Position numbers and translations under genes: made by a program. This document shows positions 1 through 8,359 of a DNA stretch of 64,000 nucleotides, one piece after another; position 1 is the stretch's first letter; each line of letters begins with the position of its first letter. The notes beneath the pieces were generated by a model. It was not told the origin of the DNA, did not search any database, and worked only from the letters and a program-made list of their open reading frames with translations. The stretch is from Pseudomonadota bacterium (GTDB lineage: Bacteria; Pseudomonadota; Gammaproteobacteria; Steroidobacterales; JBCBZW01): assembly GCA_039815145.1 (NCBI GenBank), contig JBCBZW010000012.1, forward strand, positions 16,605 through 80,604, written 5' to 3'.

Positions 1-326
1 ACGGCTCAGCCAAGCGCGCCCGCTGGGAGTATCTCCTCGAGGGCAAGAAACGCTCGATCACCTTTCGGCCGGCGCTCAACTCGAACAACGGGACCTTCCT
101 CGTCGACGCCGCCCTGGAGGACCTCGGCATCATCCACCTGCCCTACTTCATCGTGTCCGATGCGTTGCGCGACGGTACGTTGGTGCCCGTGCTGCCGGCG
201 CTCACCTTCGAGGAGTTCGGCATCTACGTCGTGCACAGCGAGAAGCGACGCCTCAACAAGCGCATGCGCACGCTCATGGATTACCTGGAAGCGAGATGCG
301 CCTCGCTAGCCGATCAGTACACCTGA
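1..326 (+). CDS. LysR-family transcriptional regulator, C-terminal part (5' truncated by window)
   Basis: The reading frame is open from the window edge (first full codon at base 3) to TGA at 324-326 and gives about 107 residues. The text fits the second half of a LysR substrate-binding domain: LNSNNGTFLVDAALEDLGI, then a stretch ending DGTLVPVLP, then FGIYVVHSEKRRLNKRM near the C-terminus. In LysR proteins this part contacts the inducer, and the DNA-binding domain would lie upstream of the window. The gene converges on the oxidoreductase that ends 18 bp downstream, so that gene is not an obvious divergent target. The family call is firm, but the regulated genes are not visible. Confidence 0.85.
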   Translation, partial: GSAKRARWEYLLEGKKRSITFRPALNSNNGTFLVDAALEDLGIIHLPYFIVSDALRDGTLVPVLPALTFEEFGIYVVHSEKRRLNKRMRTLMDYLEARCASLADQYT

Positions 327-344
327 CCGACGAGGACTCGGGGC

Positions 345-1613
345 TCAGCCCAACCGGCTGGGGGTGTAATCGCTGGCAGACACGACCGGGGGCCGCCCCA
401 GCATCACATCCGCCAACAGGCGCGCCGACCCCGCCGCCAAGGTCCATCCCGTGTGGCCGTGGCCCGTGTTTAGGTAGAGACCCTCGACGGCGCTGGCGCC
501 GATCAGTGGTACGCCGTCGGGACACATCGGGCGCAGGCCCGTCCAGCCGTTCGGATCTGCGCCGTTCAAGGCCGCGACGTACTCGGGGTAGAGCTGGCCG
601 AGCAGGCGCTGCAGGTTGGTCACGCGGGTGGGGGTGATGCGCCGATCGAAGCCGGTGAACTCCGCCGTGCCCGCCACGCGAATGCGATCCTCCCCCACGG
701 GCACCACGGCCAGGTGCAGGAACGAGTCCGAGGCCGGCACGTTAGGCGCCATGCCGGAATCGCCCCTCGGCAAGGTGAGCGAGTACCCCTTCACGGGGCG
801 CACGGGCAACTTCATACCTAACATCGCCGCTAGAGGTGTGGAGTAGCTGCCCGCCGCCAGCACCACCCGGTCCGCACGCAACTCCTCCCCATCGGCGAGG
901 CGCACGCCGCGCACTCGCCCGCCCTCGCGGAGGAAGTCGGTGACCGTCTCCTCGAAGCGAAAGCGCACGCCGTGTTCGGCGAGGTGGGCGTGCAGGCCCG
1001 CGCAGAAGGCGAAGGGGTCGCCGCTCTCATCGCCGGGCGCGAAGGTCGCGCCCACCAGGCGATCTGCGACGGGCGCGAGCGCCGGATCCATCGCCACCGC
1101 CTGCTGCGGGTCGAGCACGTCCGTGCCGAGGCCGTGGCGGCCCAGCTCTTCGTACCAGCGCAAGGCTGCGTCGAAGGTGGGCTGCTCTCGGTAGAGGGCC
1201 AGGGAGCCACGCTGGTAGTAGGCGTACTCCACCCCCGTCTGCTCGCGCACCACGCGCATGCAGTCGATGCTGTGCTGGGCCAGGCGCACGTTGCGCAGGG
1301 CGTTGGCGAGGTGTCGCTCAGGCGTGGAGTTGCGCAGGAAGCCGATGCCCCAACCGATCAGGGCGGGCAGCGCCTTCAGACGCAGGAGCACCGCCGCGTC
1401 TTCGCGGCCGAGGTTGCGGAACAGCACCTTCAAGATGCCGGGCGAGTTCCACGGCTCCACCAGAGACGGGTGGAGCAAGGATCCGTTGGCGCGACTGGTC
1501 TCGCTGCCGGGCGCTGGACAGCGTTCGACCACGAGCACCTCTTCGCCCTCGGCGTGCAGGGCTTGGGCCGTGGTCATGCCGACCAGGCCCGCGCCGATGA
1601 TCAGTGTGCTCAT
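345..1613 (-). CDS. dadA: FAD-dependent oxidoreductase, D-amino-acid dehydrogenase (DadA) type
   Basis: The 422-aa protein begins with a Rossmann FAD-binding motif (IIGAGLVG, residues 5-12) and carries DAO-family text to the end (residues about 370-410 include GLRPMCPDGVPLIG and NTGHGHTGWTLA). Length and layout match DadA, the flavoprotein that oxidises D-amino acids to 2-oxo acids and ammonia and passes electrons to the respiratory chain. The dadA symbol is by family resemblance; related glycine or sarcosine oxidase-like enzymes cannot be excluded. No alanine racemase gene lies beside it. It reads in the same direction as the upstream PQQ dehydrogenase, 118 bp away, so co-transcription is possible. 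Confidence 0.8.
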   Translation of the reverse strand: MSTLIIGAGLVGMTTAQALHAEGEEVLVVERCPAPGSETSRANGSLLHPSLVEPWNSPGILKVLFRNLGREDAAVLLRLKALPALIGWGIGFLRNSTPERHLANALRNVRLAQHSIDCMRVVREQTGVEYAYYQRGSLALYREQPTFDAALRWYEELGRHGLGTDVLDPQQAVAMDPALAPVADRLVGATFAPGDESGDPFAFCAGLHAHLAEHGVRFRFEETVTDFLREGGRVRGVRLADGEELRADRVVLAAGSYSTPLAAMLGMKLPVRPVKGYSLTLPRGDSGMAPNVPASDSFLHLAVVPVGEDRIRVAGTAEFTGFDRRITPTRVTNLQRLLGQLYPEYVAALNGADPNGWTGLRPMCPDGVPLIGASAVEGLYLNTGHGHTGWTLAAGSARLLADVMLGRPPVVSASDYTPSRLG

Positions 1614-1731
1614 ACGCTCGCGGATCCGCCTCTTGGTGGGCGCTATCCTCGCAGGTGCATTGCCTCGCGTGAAGCGTGACCGGCGCTTCGCCGGTGGCTC
1701 GGCCGCTTCGCCAGGGCTGTGAACGATTTCA

Positions 1732-3720
1732 TCAGCGCGCCGTCGCCTCCCGGTGCACTCGCGGCAGGGCGAAGGCCAGGAGGTAGTCGCCCCTGCCCTC
1801 CCCGTCCACCCGCGTACCGCCCGCGGCGATCACCACGTACTGACGCCCCCCGAAGGCGTAGGACATGGGCGTGGCGTAGGGCTGCGCCGGCAGGGTCGTC
1901 GACCACACCTCCTGCCCCGTCGCCGCCTCGAAGGCGGCCAGTCCGTAGTTGTGAGGCGTCGCCAGGAACACGAGCCCACCGCCAACGGCCACCGGCCCGC
2001 CGGCGGCGAGGTAACCCCACTTGGCGACGGCTGCCGCTGGATCGACGCCAGGCGCTCGACTCACGGGCGTTTCCCAGCGCACCTCGCCGGTGGACGGATC
2101 CAACGCGACCAACGTCGACCACGGCCCGCGTTGGCAGGGCAGGCCCGTCTGCCGATCGTAGACGTCGTAGCGCGCCATGCCGTAGGGCGTACCGGCCTGG
2201 GCCGTGAACTGCGCGGGAACGCCGCCCATCTCCCCCTTGCGCGCGGCCGCACGGAACTGCGCCCGGGGAATCAGCCGCACCACGGTGGGGATGCGGTTGA
2301 TGGCGACGAAGGCCAGGCCGTCGGACGGGGCGTAGGCCATCGACCCCCAATTGGCACCGCCGAAGTTGCCGGGGTAGAGGAGCGCGCCCCGGTCGACGCT
2401 CGGCGGGGTAAAGATGCCCCTGTAGTCGACGCCATCGAGCTGACGATCGCAGCGCTCGCGATGCCCGTCATCCGATGCCCAGCGAACGAATTCATCAGGC
2501 GTTGTGGGATGCAGGCGGAGCGCCGGGAAGGGCTGCGTCTTGGCGGCCTCCTCGCCCGGTGCGCTGGACGCGGGCACGGGTCGCTCCTGGATCTCGTGCA
2601 GCGCCTCCCCAGTCTCGCGATCGAAGACGAAAACGAAGCCCATCTTGGTGGCGAGGACGACGGCGGCGACCGCCTCCCCCTCGTGGGTCACGTCGATGAG
2701 CATCGGCTGGGACGCGAGGTCGTAGTCCCACAGGTCGTGGTGCACGAGCTGCCGCGCCCACACGAGCTCGCCGGTGCTTGCGCGCAAAGCAACGAGGGAG
2801 TTGGCGTACTTGCCGTCGCCCAGACGGGCGCCGCCGTAGAAGTCCGGCGAGGGCGAGGTGGTGGGCAGGAAGACGAGGTCGCGATCAGGGTCGGCAGCCA
2901 TGGCGGACCACACGTTCGCCGCCCCCGTATCGCCGGCAGTCCCCGCCACCCAGCTCTGCGCGCCCGGGGCGTCCTCAGAACGCGGCAGGGGATCGAAGGC
3001 CCAGCGTTGGCGACCGCTGCGCACGTCGAAGGCGCGCACGGTGCCGCGATCCAGACGCACCCCGCCGTTGTCGCCCACGGAGGACCCGACCACCACCACG
3101 TCGCCCACCACCGTGGGCGGCGTCGTCACCGAGTACTCGCCGCGACGGTAGTTGGCGACACCTCGCGACAGGTCGACCTCGCCCTTGGCGCCGAAGTCCT
3201 GGCACGGTGTGCCGGTGTCGCCGTCGAGGGCGATCAAGCGCGCGTCGAGGGTGCCGAGGAAGATGCGCGTGCTGCAGTGGCTCGCCGCGTCCGTGACGGG
3301 CGTCGCCGGCGCCTGCCAGGCACTCACGCCTCGCGAGGTGTACATCTCCGAGAAGCGCACCTCGAAGTTCACTTCCGGGTCGTACTGCCACAGCGCCTCG
3401 CCGCTCGCCGGATCGAGAGCGACGACGCGGTTGAAGCCCGTGCTGATCACGAGCTTGCCGTCCACCAACACGGGGGTGGCCTTGAAGTGGGAGGCCGGGT
3501 CGACGCCCTCACCCGTGGCATCCCCCGTGCGAAAGCGCCAGGCCTCGGCCAGGTGAGTGACGTTGGCGGGCGTGATCTGGGAGACATCCGCGTAGCGCGT
3601 GCCCGCGGCGGTGCCTCCGTATTGCGGCCAGGGAGAGGCTGCGAAGGGAGGGCCCTCGGCCGCAGTCAGCGAGGTCGCCAGCCACAGCAGCGGCAAGGTC
3701 GTCCAAGCGCGATTGTCCAT
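1732..3720 (-). CDS. PQQ-dependent dehydrogenase (quinoprotein glucose dehydrogenase-like), periplasmic
   Basis: I place the start at the ATG at 3720 because it is followed directly by a signal peptide (MDNRAWTTLPLLWLATSLTA); an in-frame extension upstream to 3915 looks non-coding. The 662-aa mature region opens with the family signature SPWPQYGGTAAGTRYADVSQ and has the repeated PQQ propeller blades (for example HHDLWDYDLASQPMLIDVT and GNFGGANWGSMAYAP). It lacks the N-terminal multi-helix membrane domain of E. coli Gcd and any CxxCH haem motif, so it is probably a soluble periplasmic quinoprotein handing electrons to another carrier. The substrate cannot be told from sequence. No PQQ biosynthesis genes are in the window. 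Confidence 0.88.
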   Translation of the reverse strand: MDNRAWTTLPLLWLATSLTAAEGPPFAASPWPQYGGTAAGTRYADVSQITPANVTHLAEAWRFRTGDATGEGVDPASHFKATPVLVDGKLVISTGFNRVVALDPASGEALWQYDPEVNFEVRFSEMYTSRGVSAWQAPATPVTDAASHCSTRIFLGTLDARLIALDGDTGTPCQDFGAKGEVDLSRGVANYRRGEYSVTTPPTVVGDVVVVGSSVGDNGGVRLDRGTVRAFDVRSGRQRWAFDPLPRSEDAPGAQSWVAGTAGDTGAANVWSAMAADPDRDLVFLPTTSPSPDFYGGARLGDGKYANSLVALRASTGELVWARQLVHHDLWDYDLASQPMLIDVTHEGEAVAAVVLATKMGFVFVFDRETGEALHEIQERPVPASSAPGEEAAKTQPFPALRLHPTTPDEFVRWASDDGHRERCDRQLDGVDYRGIFTPPSVDRGALLYPGNFGGANWGSMAYAPSDGLAFVAINRIPTVVRLIPRAQFRAAARKGEMGGVPAQFTAQAGTPYGMARYDVYDRQTGLPCQRGPWSTLVALDPSTGEVRWETPVSRAPGVDPAAAVAKWGYLAAGGPVAVGGGLVFLATPHNYGLAAFEAATGQEVWSTTLPAQPYATPMSYAFGGRQYVVIAAGGTRVDGEGRGDYLLAFALPRVHREATAR

Positions 3721-3984
3721 GCGTCGATCCTGAGTGTTCCAACACGAGGCGCAGAGCCTAAGCGCCCGATTCGGATCCCCACAGGGCTTTGTGACGAACG
3801 CCGCAATGATGATGCGAAGGGATGAGGGGATGAGCGGAAAATTTGCTGGGAAATCAGCATCTGGCCCGTATAGAGGCCGGCGATAGCACGGTCCAAATTC
3901 GTACTTGCGCGCCACTTTCTCGGTTGGTCAGCAAGCGTACGTCCCCGGTAAACTGCGAGTTCACCGTTTCGGAGGGCCCAGCGC

Positions 3985-4215
3985 ATGGGACTATCTTTGA
4001 GCGAGCTTCGGCAAGAAATTCAAGCTCTTAAGCCTGAGGAGCGCGAGGAGCTTCTGCGCGGACTCATCGAAGATCTCGAGGGCCGTCCAGACGCGGATGT
4101 CGCCGAGGCCTGGGAGACCGAGATCAAGCAGCGAATCGCCGACATCGACGCAGGCCGCGTGGAGATGGTACCCGGCGAGGTGGCTCTTAAACGGCTTCGC
4201 TCGGAGGTGGGCTGA
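3985..4215 (+). CDS. Addiction-module antitoxin (PF09720-type)
   Basis: This 76-aa acidic protein has the layout of the unstable 'putative addiction module component' family: an N-terminal SELRQEIQALKPEEREELL helix, then a central stretch with E, D and W, and a basic tail. It is directly followed by a RelE/ParE-type toxin overlapping at CTGA (4212-4215). Antitoxins of this family bind and neutralise the co-encoded toxin and usually repress their own promoter. The start at 3985 gives the expected family length. The upstream region (3721-3984) holds no other gene. Confidence 0.8.
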   Translation: MGLSLSELRQEIQALKPEEREELLRGLIEDLEGRPDADVAEAWETEIKQRIADIDAGRVEMVPGEVALKRLRSEVG

Positions 4216-4505
4216 TCCGCTTCGAGTTTCACCCGGACGCCGACGCAGAGCTTCGAGCGGCGGCGGCGGAGTATGAAACCGAGCAAGCAGGCCTTGGCAA
4301 GCAGTTCCGGGAAGAGTTCGAGAGGGTGCTCGGGCTTGCCCTAGACAACCCAGAGCTTGGTACCCCTAGCGCTTTTCGAGTGCGCCGCCTCGCTCTGCGA
4401 CGCTTCCCCTACCTGTTGGTGTACGAAGCGACCGAAGGGGGTCTGCGAATCGTGGCTGTGGCCCACGGCAAGCGAAAACCCGGGTACTGGTCAAGCAGAA
4501 CCTGA
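4212..4505 (+). CDS. RelE/ParE-superfamily toxin, probable CTG start
   Basis: The frame 4212-4505 reads LIRFEFHPDADAELRAAAAE and goes on through LGKQFREEFERVLGLALDNP to VRRLALRRFPYLLVYEA and VAVAHGKRKPGYW, which is the ParE toxin fold (about 97 aa; H...R.P.YW ending). No ATG, GTG or TTG exists between the in-frame stop at 4188-4190 and the first conserved residues, so CTG at 4212, overlapping the antitoxin stop, is the likely start. ParE toxins inhibit gyrase and RelE toxins cleave mRNA; the subfamily is not certain. The last 15 bases overlap the convergent LytTR gene. Confidence 0.8.
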   Translation: MIRFEFHPDADAELRAAAAEYETEQAGLGKQFREEFERVLGLALDNPELGTPSAFRVRRLALRRFPYLLVYEATEGGLRIVAVAHGKRKPGYWSSRT

Positions 4506-5342
4506 CATCGCCGGCAGGGCTTCGCGCAGCTGCGCCGACAACCGCCGACTCACGGCGATGCGCTCCCCCGAGCGCAGTTCGAGGACGCCGCCACCGCCCG
4601 CATCACTGCGCCAATGCGCCACCTGGTCGAGGTTGACGATGGCGGAGCGATGCACGCGCAGGAAGGCCGCCCCTTCGAGGCGCGCTTCGAGGGCCTTCAG
4701 GGTGGAGCGCATCATGAAGTTGCCCTCCCCCGTGTGCAGGATGACGTAATTGCCAGCGGCCTCGATCCAATGCACGGCGCCGTGGGCGAGCTGCGTATCC
4801 CGTCCGCGACGGGTGACGCGGAAGACCGCCTCCTCCACCGCCGCCCCCGACTCCTTCGGGGACACGTAGTTCGCCTCGCCCTCCGCGCGCTCGCGGAACA
4901 CCCGGTAAGCGTTGACGATGAAGAGGATGGCGCCGTAGGTCATGAGGTCCTTACGCCATTCGTACACCAACTCCAGCGCCAGCTGGCCGCCACCGAAATC
5001 GTAGAAGCTGCCCGCGAACGCGTAAGCCAGCTTACGCAGGCCCACCATCAGCCCCACATGCAGCAGGGAGAACGGCACGGTCGCCAGCAGATGTACGCCC
5101 AGATGCCGCCGCCAGCGCTCCGCCGTGAAGGGATAGCGCCGCTCCAGCAGGAGCACCAGGGGCAGCAACACCAAAGTGCTGATGCCACTCGAGAACTCCC
5201 ACACGAAGGGCTCCCACACGCCTACCTGGCGGCCGATGCGATGGAACTCGATGAGCACGGAGGTGGCGCCGACCGCGTTCGAGAGCGCGAGGTAAGCGAT
5301 CCAGAGGCCGGCTTCGCGCCGGCGCCGATAGGCGGCTTGCAT
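4491..5342 (-). CDS. LytTR-domain DNA-binding regulator with membrane-spanning N-terminus
   Basis: From the ATG at 5342 the protein is 283 aa. Residues about 15-160 hold four hydrophobic segments (for example GISTLVLLPLVLLLERRYPF). Residues about 185-280 form a LytTR DNA-binding domain, recognised by VHWIEAAGNYVILHTGEG, FLRVHRSAIVNLDQVAHW and the tail GERIAVSRRLSAQLREAL. This is the membrane-bound LytTR class with no receiver domain, thought to sense envelope or cell-density signals directly. The frame stays open upstream to 5471 but that extension has no SD and unlike composition, so the internal ATG before the first helix is preferred. It ends inside the toxin gene on the other strand. Confidence 0.82.
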   Translation of the reverse strand: MQAAYRRRREAGLWIAYLALSNAVGATSVLIEFHRIGRQVGVWEPFVWEFSSGISTLVLLPLVLLLERRYPFTAERWRRHLGVHLLATVPFSLLHVGLMVGLRKLAYAFAGSFYDFGGGQLALELVYEWRKDLMTYGAILFIVNAYRVFRERAEGEANYVSPKESGAAVEEAVFRVTRRGRDTQLAHGAVHWIEAAGNYVILHTGEGNFMMRSTLKALEARLEGAAFLRVHRSAIVNLDQVAHWRSDAGGGGVLELRSGERIAVSRRLSAQLREALPAMSGSA

Positions 5343-5707
5343 CAGGGTGCTGAGCGGCACGAGACCTCGCCTGCTTGGAACTCGATGATCGATGAGGCGC
5401 TTAGGATCGGCGGCCTTGGCCTCAAACGCAACGCGCAAAGCGTCGCAGTGCGCCGTTCGTTGCCTTGACAAGCACCAAGAGAATTCGTAAGGTCCCGCGC
5501 CTCATCCACCGGCCGCCTGGAGGGCGCCATGTTCGATCTTCAACGCTGCGTCAAGAGAGCATTCCCTTGATTGCACCTGCGGACGAGACAACACGCTAGC
5601 AGAGCGGCTGCCAGGCCATCGGTGCGAAAGCGCCTCGCTATACCCGGCAGTTGCCGGGTTTTTTGTGCCCGTTTTTCGTGGACGGGCCCCACAGCGAAGG
5701 CACCCTC
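5343..5707. other. Intergenic region with a terminator-like hairpin
   Basis: No convincing gene lies here. The stretch separates the minus-strand LytTR gene from the plus-strand gene at 5708, and must hold both divergent promoters. A strong rho-independent terminator on the plus strand (5643-5664) sits only 43 bp before the next start codon, although no plus-strand gene precedes it. A short transcript starting around 5480-5560 and ending at this terminator, either a leader/attenuator or a small RNA, is the simplest reading but is only inference. Confidence 0.4.
5643..5664 (+). terminator. Rho-independent terminator (orphan)
   Basis: The sequence is CCCGGC, loop AGTT, GCCGGG, then six T. The stem is perfect. 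It has no plus-strand gene immediately upstream and so may act as an attenuator for the gene at 5708 or end a small RNA. Confidence 0.65.
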
Positions 5708-6604
5708 ATGGACCTGGATATCGTGGAGGAGATCATCGCGTGCCTGCCCGATGATCGTACGCTGTTTCATTACTACCCCCAGCGTTATGCGCTGGTGTTG
5801 CTATCGCATTTGATCGGCGAGCGAACGCCTGTGAGCGATCTGCGCCGGCGCGCCTATCGCAAGCTTCTCGAGCAGCCGGCCGTGAAGGCGGCGATGGCGA
5901 TGCGCGGAGACGGCCACGTCGACCCCGATACGTTCCGCGCCTACTGGCCCGCCGAGCGACCGCACGGCTTCGTGCTGACGCTCGGCACGTGGGGCGAGCG
6001 GGGGCACCACTCGTGGTACCAAACCACGCGCGGCGGCTACAACCTCGTGGTGCAGCTGAACATCAACGCTGGCGACATGGCCTGCCTGAAGCGCTTCACG
6101 GACGATCCGACGTGGTTCAACTGCTGGGGACATCCCTCGCGACGCCCCCACCAGCGCCACTATCGGGAGACCCTGGCGTGGGCACGCCTGGACGTGGACT
6201 TCGACACCAACGAGGCGCTCATCGAGGAGGTGCAAAGCGATTTCGTTCGCGACTTACAGCGCTACGTAAGCCGAGACGACGAGCCCGCGCCGCCCCTCGC
6301 CCGGCTCCTGAGGGAACTGCGCGGCCTGTGGCAGGAAGCGATGCTCACGGCGACGATCGACTTCGTGTGGCGCGAACTCGGCATCGACCACGTGTACTAC
6401 CACGAGTTCGAGACCGGCAACTGGCTGAAGGACCTGCGCTACAGCCAGCCGCCCCGCTCGCTATACGATCGCTTGCCGCGACGCTTCTGCATGACGCTCA
6501 CCGGCGACGCGCCGCGAATGCTGCGCGAGCATCGCGCCTGCGCCAAGCGCCTGCGACGCCTGCCGGATGCGAAGTTCTTCCAGCTCTCGCGAGCGGCAGC
6601 TTAA
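5708..6604 (+). CDS. Protein of unknown function with an IEEVQSD motif
   Basis: I do not recognise a named family with certainty. The ATG at 5708 is preferred over an upstream frame extension because the latter would run through the terminator hairpin. The 298-aa protein is soluble, with no signal or membrane segment. Notable text: GYNLVVQLNINAGDM, then ARLDVDFDTNEALIEEVQSD (about 165-185), a WQEAMLTATIDFVWRELGID segment, and PPRSLYDRLPRRFCM near 255-270. The IEEVQSD element followed by a helical region and a GI/GY..V..H..ETG segment recalls domains in phage 'large polyvalent' proteins; this likeness is from memory. It overlaps the convergent Mur-ligase gene by 4 bp. Confidence 0.6.
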   Translation: MDLDIVEEIIACLPDDRTLFHYYPQRYALVLLSHLIGERTPVSDLRRRAYRKLLEQPAVKAAMAMRGDGHVDPDTFRAYWPAERPHGFVLTLGTWGERGHHSWYQTTRGGYNLVVQLNINAGDMACLKRFTDDPTWFNCWGHPSRRPHQRHYRETLAWARLDVDFDTNEALIEEVQSDFVRDLQRYVSRDDEPAPPLARLLRELRGLWQEAMLTATIDFVWRELGIDHVYYHEFETGNWLKDLRYSQPPRSLYDRLPRRFCMTLTGDAPRMLREHRACAKRLRRLPDAKFFQLSRAAA

Positions 6605-8298
6605 GGACCGGGTGCGGCGCGGCTGCGCAACTCCTCCAGCAGGGCAGTCTGTTCGCCCAGCCCGAGCATGATCACCAGATCACCGGGCTGGGCCCAGGCG
6701 AGGGCATCGCGCAGGGATGCCACCTCGGTCTGGTGGTAGGCGAGTTGCTCAGTGCTGGCGCCGACGTCGAGGAGCGCTTGGCTAATGATCTGATTCACCT
6801 CGCCCGGCGCTCGCCCGCGACGGTAGTCGGGCAGCTCGGACACCACCACCCGTTCGAGGCCGATGCGCCACGCGGCGTGGGCCAGGGCGCGGATATCCTG
6901 ATCGGGGCGATCCCCCGCCTGGCAGAAGCAGAGGGCGCGGCGCTTCGCCGTGCGTGCCTGGGCGATGTCGAAGATCGCCTGCATCGCATCGACGTTGTGG
7001 GCGAAGTCGAGGAGCACTTCCACGCCGTCGTCCACCGTGAAGAGATTGCAGCGTCCGGGGTTGTGATCGGCGGTGAAGTGTCGCAGCCCGGACTCCACGG
7101 CTAACGTGTCCAGTCCCAGCGCCTTGCCCATGGCGATGGCGGCCAGGGCGTTGGCCACGTTGTGCCTGGCGGCGCCGCCGAGGGTGATCGGCACATCGTC
7201 GACGTCGATGATCTCGCTCTCCGCCTCCCCTTCCGCGAAGCACAAGGTCTTGCCGTTGCGCGCGTAGGCTGCGCTACCGCCGGCGGCCAGGTGCATGTGG
7301 ATGAATGGCGTGTCGCCGAAGAGCGTGAACCACGTGATCGGCGAGGCGGGTGGGTGAGAAGCGGCACGCGCCACCAGGCGGGCGTCATCAGCGTTCAACA
7401 CCGCATGACCCGCGGCGTCGAGGGCGTGAGTAACCACCCACTTCACCGCCAGCAATTCATCGACGCTGCGCGAGCCGAAGTCGCCGAGGTGGTCCTCGCC
7501 GATATTGGTGATCAGCGCCGCATCAGCGCGCTGCACGCCTAAGCCACGGCGTAGCAAGCCGCCGCGCGCGGTCTCCAGCACCGCGATGTCGACCTCGCGT
7601 TGGCGGGCGATCGCGCGGGCGCCACCGGGACCCGCGTAGTCGCCGCGATCGATGATCTGGTCGTCGACGCCGATCCAATCGGTCGAGCTGAGCCCCGCCT
7701 TCAGGCCCGCCGCGCGGATCATCTGCGTGAGCAAGCGCACCGTGGTGGTCTTGCCGTTGGTGCCGGTGACCAGCCCGACGGGGATGTCGAAGGTGTTCTC
7801 CGGAACCTCCGTAGGCAGGTCGGTCACCGGCCAGGTGTGGGAGCCCCGACCGATCCCCGCGGAGACTTCGTCGTCGTCGCTGAAGAACGCGACGCCGCGC
7901 GCGCCGGCCGCGTCGCGCAGGGTGAGCAGGGCCGGATTGCGCTCTTCCTCGATGACCTGCCGCAGGCGCGCGACGGCATCCTCAGTCGCCTCCTCCAGGG
8001 TCGTGCCCGCGTAGCGCTCCAGCAGCAGCGCCACCGAGTGCTCGATCAGGTCCACGGCGGCGTAGAGCGCATCGATCGGCGCCGACACGGCCAGGCACAG
8101 CCCACCCATCACCTGGTAGGTGGTCGCCCGCTCCGCGGTCCACCCCACGGCGTTGAGGACTTCGCGGGCGATGGCCCGCCAAGCCCCGGCGATCGCCTCG
8201 GCGTCTTCGCCCTCGTCGAGGCAGAGGTTGGCCGTGGCACCCGGGTGCGCCCAGACCAGGTTCTTGCCGGTGAGCCGTCGCGCGTCGAGCAGTTCCAT
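6601..8298 (-). CDS. Mur-ligase-family protein of the cyanophycin locus, without ATP-grasp domain
   Basis: The 565-aa protein has a Mur-ligase ATP-binding loop (LVTGTNGKTTTVRLL, about residues 174-188), the ETARGGLLRRGLG and TNIGEDHLGDFG segments shared with the C-terminal half of cyanophycin synthetase, and a C-terminal ligase domain with LLDFAHNVDAM. Its N-terminal about 150 residues (DARRLTGKNLVWAHPGA...) are not an ATP-grasp module. In cyanophycin synthetase the Mur domain adds arginine and the ATP-grasp domain adds aspartate, so this protein could at most catalyse one ligation. It lies 61 bp downstream of cphA on the same strand and is likely co-transcribed. Its substrate is unknown. Confidence 0.85.
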   Translation of the reverse strand: MELLDARRLTGKNLVWAHPGATANLCLDEGEDAEAIAGAWRAIAREVLNAVGWTAERATTYQVMGGLCLAVSAPIDALYAAVDLIEHSVALLLERYAGTTLEEATEDAVARLRQVIEEERNPALLTLRDAAGARGVAFFSDDDEVSAGIGRGSHTWPVTDLPTEVPENTFDIPVGLVTGTNGKTTTVRLLTQMIRAAGLKAGLSSTDWIGVDDQIIDRGDYAGPGGARAIARQREVDIAVLETARGGLLRRGLGVQRADAALITNIGEDHLGDFGSRSVDELLAVKWVVTHALDAAGHAVLNADDARLVARAASHPPASPITWFTLFGDTPFIHMHLAAGGSAAYARNGKTLCFAEGEAESEIIDVDDVPITLGGAARHNVANALAAIAMGKALGLDTLAVESGLRHFTADHNPGRCNLFTVDDGVEVLLDFAHNVDAMQAIFDIAQARTAKRRALCFCQAGDRPDQDIRALAHAAWRIGLERVVVSELPDYRRGRAPGEVNQIISQALLDVGASTEQLAYHQTEVASLRDALAWAQPGDLVIMLGLGEQTALLEELRSRAAPGP

Positions 8299-8359
8299 GA
8301 GGGATCAGCCTTTTAGCGATGATGGGCCTGGCGATATGGTCGCGACCGGAGGCCGCTCA

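Noticed and set aside
1679..1695. Hairpin ACCGGCG-CTT-CGCCGGT between dadA-like and PQQ genes
   Set aside because: No T-run on the transcribed side, so it is not called a terminator.
1753..3825. Long open frame opposite the PQQ dehydrogenase
   Set aside because: It is the mirror of codon bias of the real gene in GC-rich DNA; the encoded text is Arg/His-rich with no motifs.
5480..5640. Possible small RNA gene before the orphan terminator
   Set aside because: No promoter, no known RNA family pattern; kept only as part of a finding.
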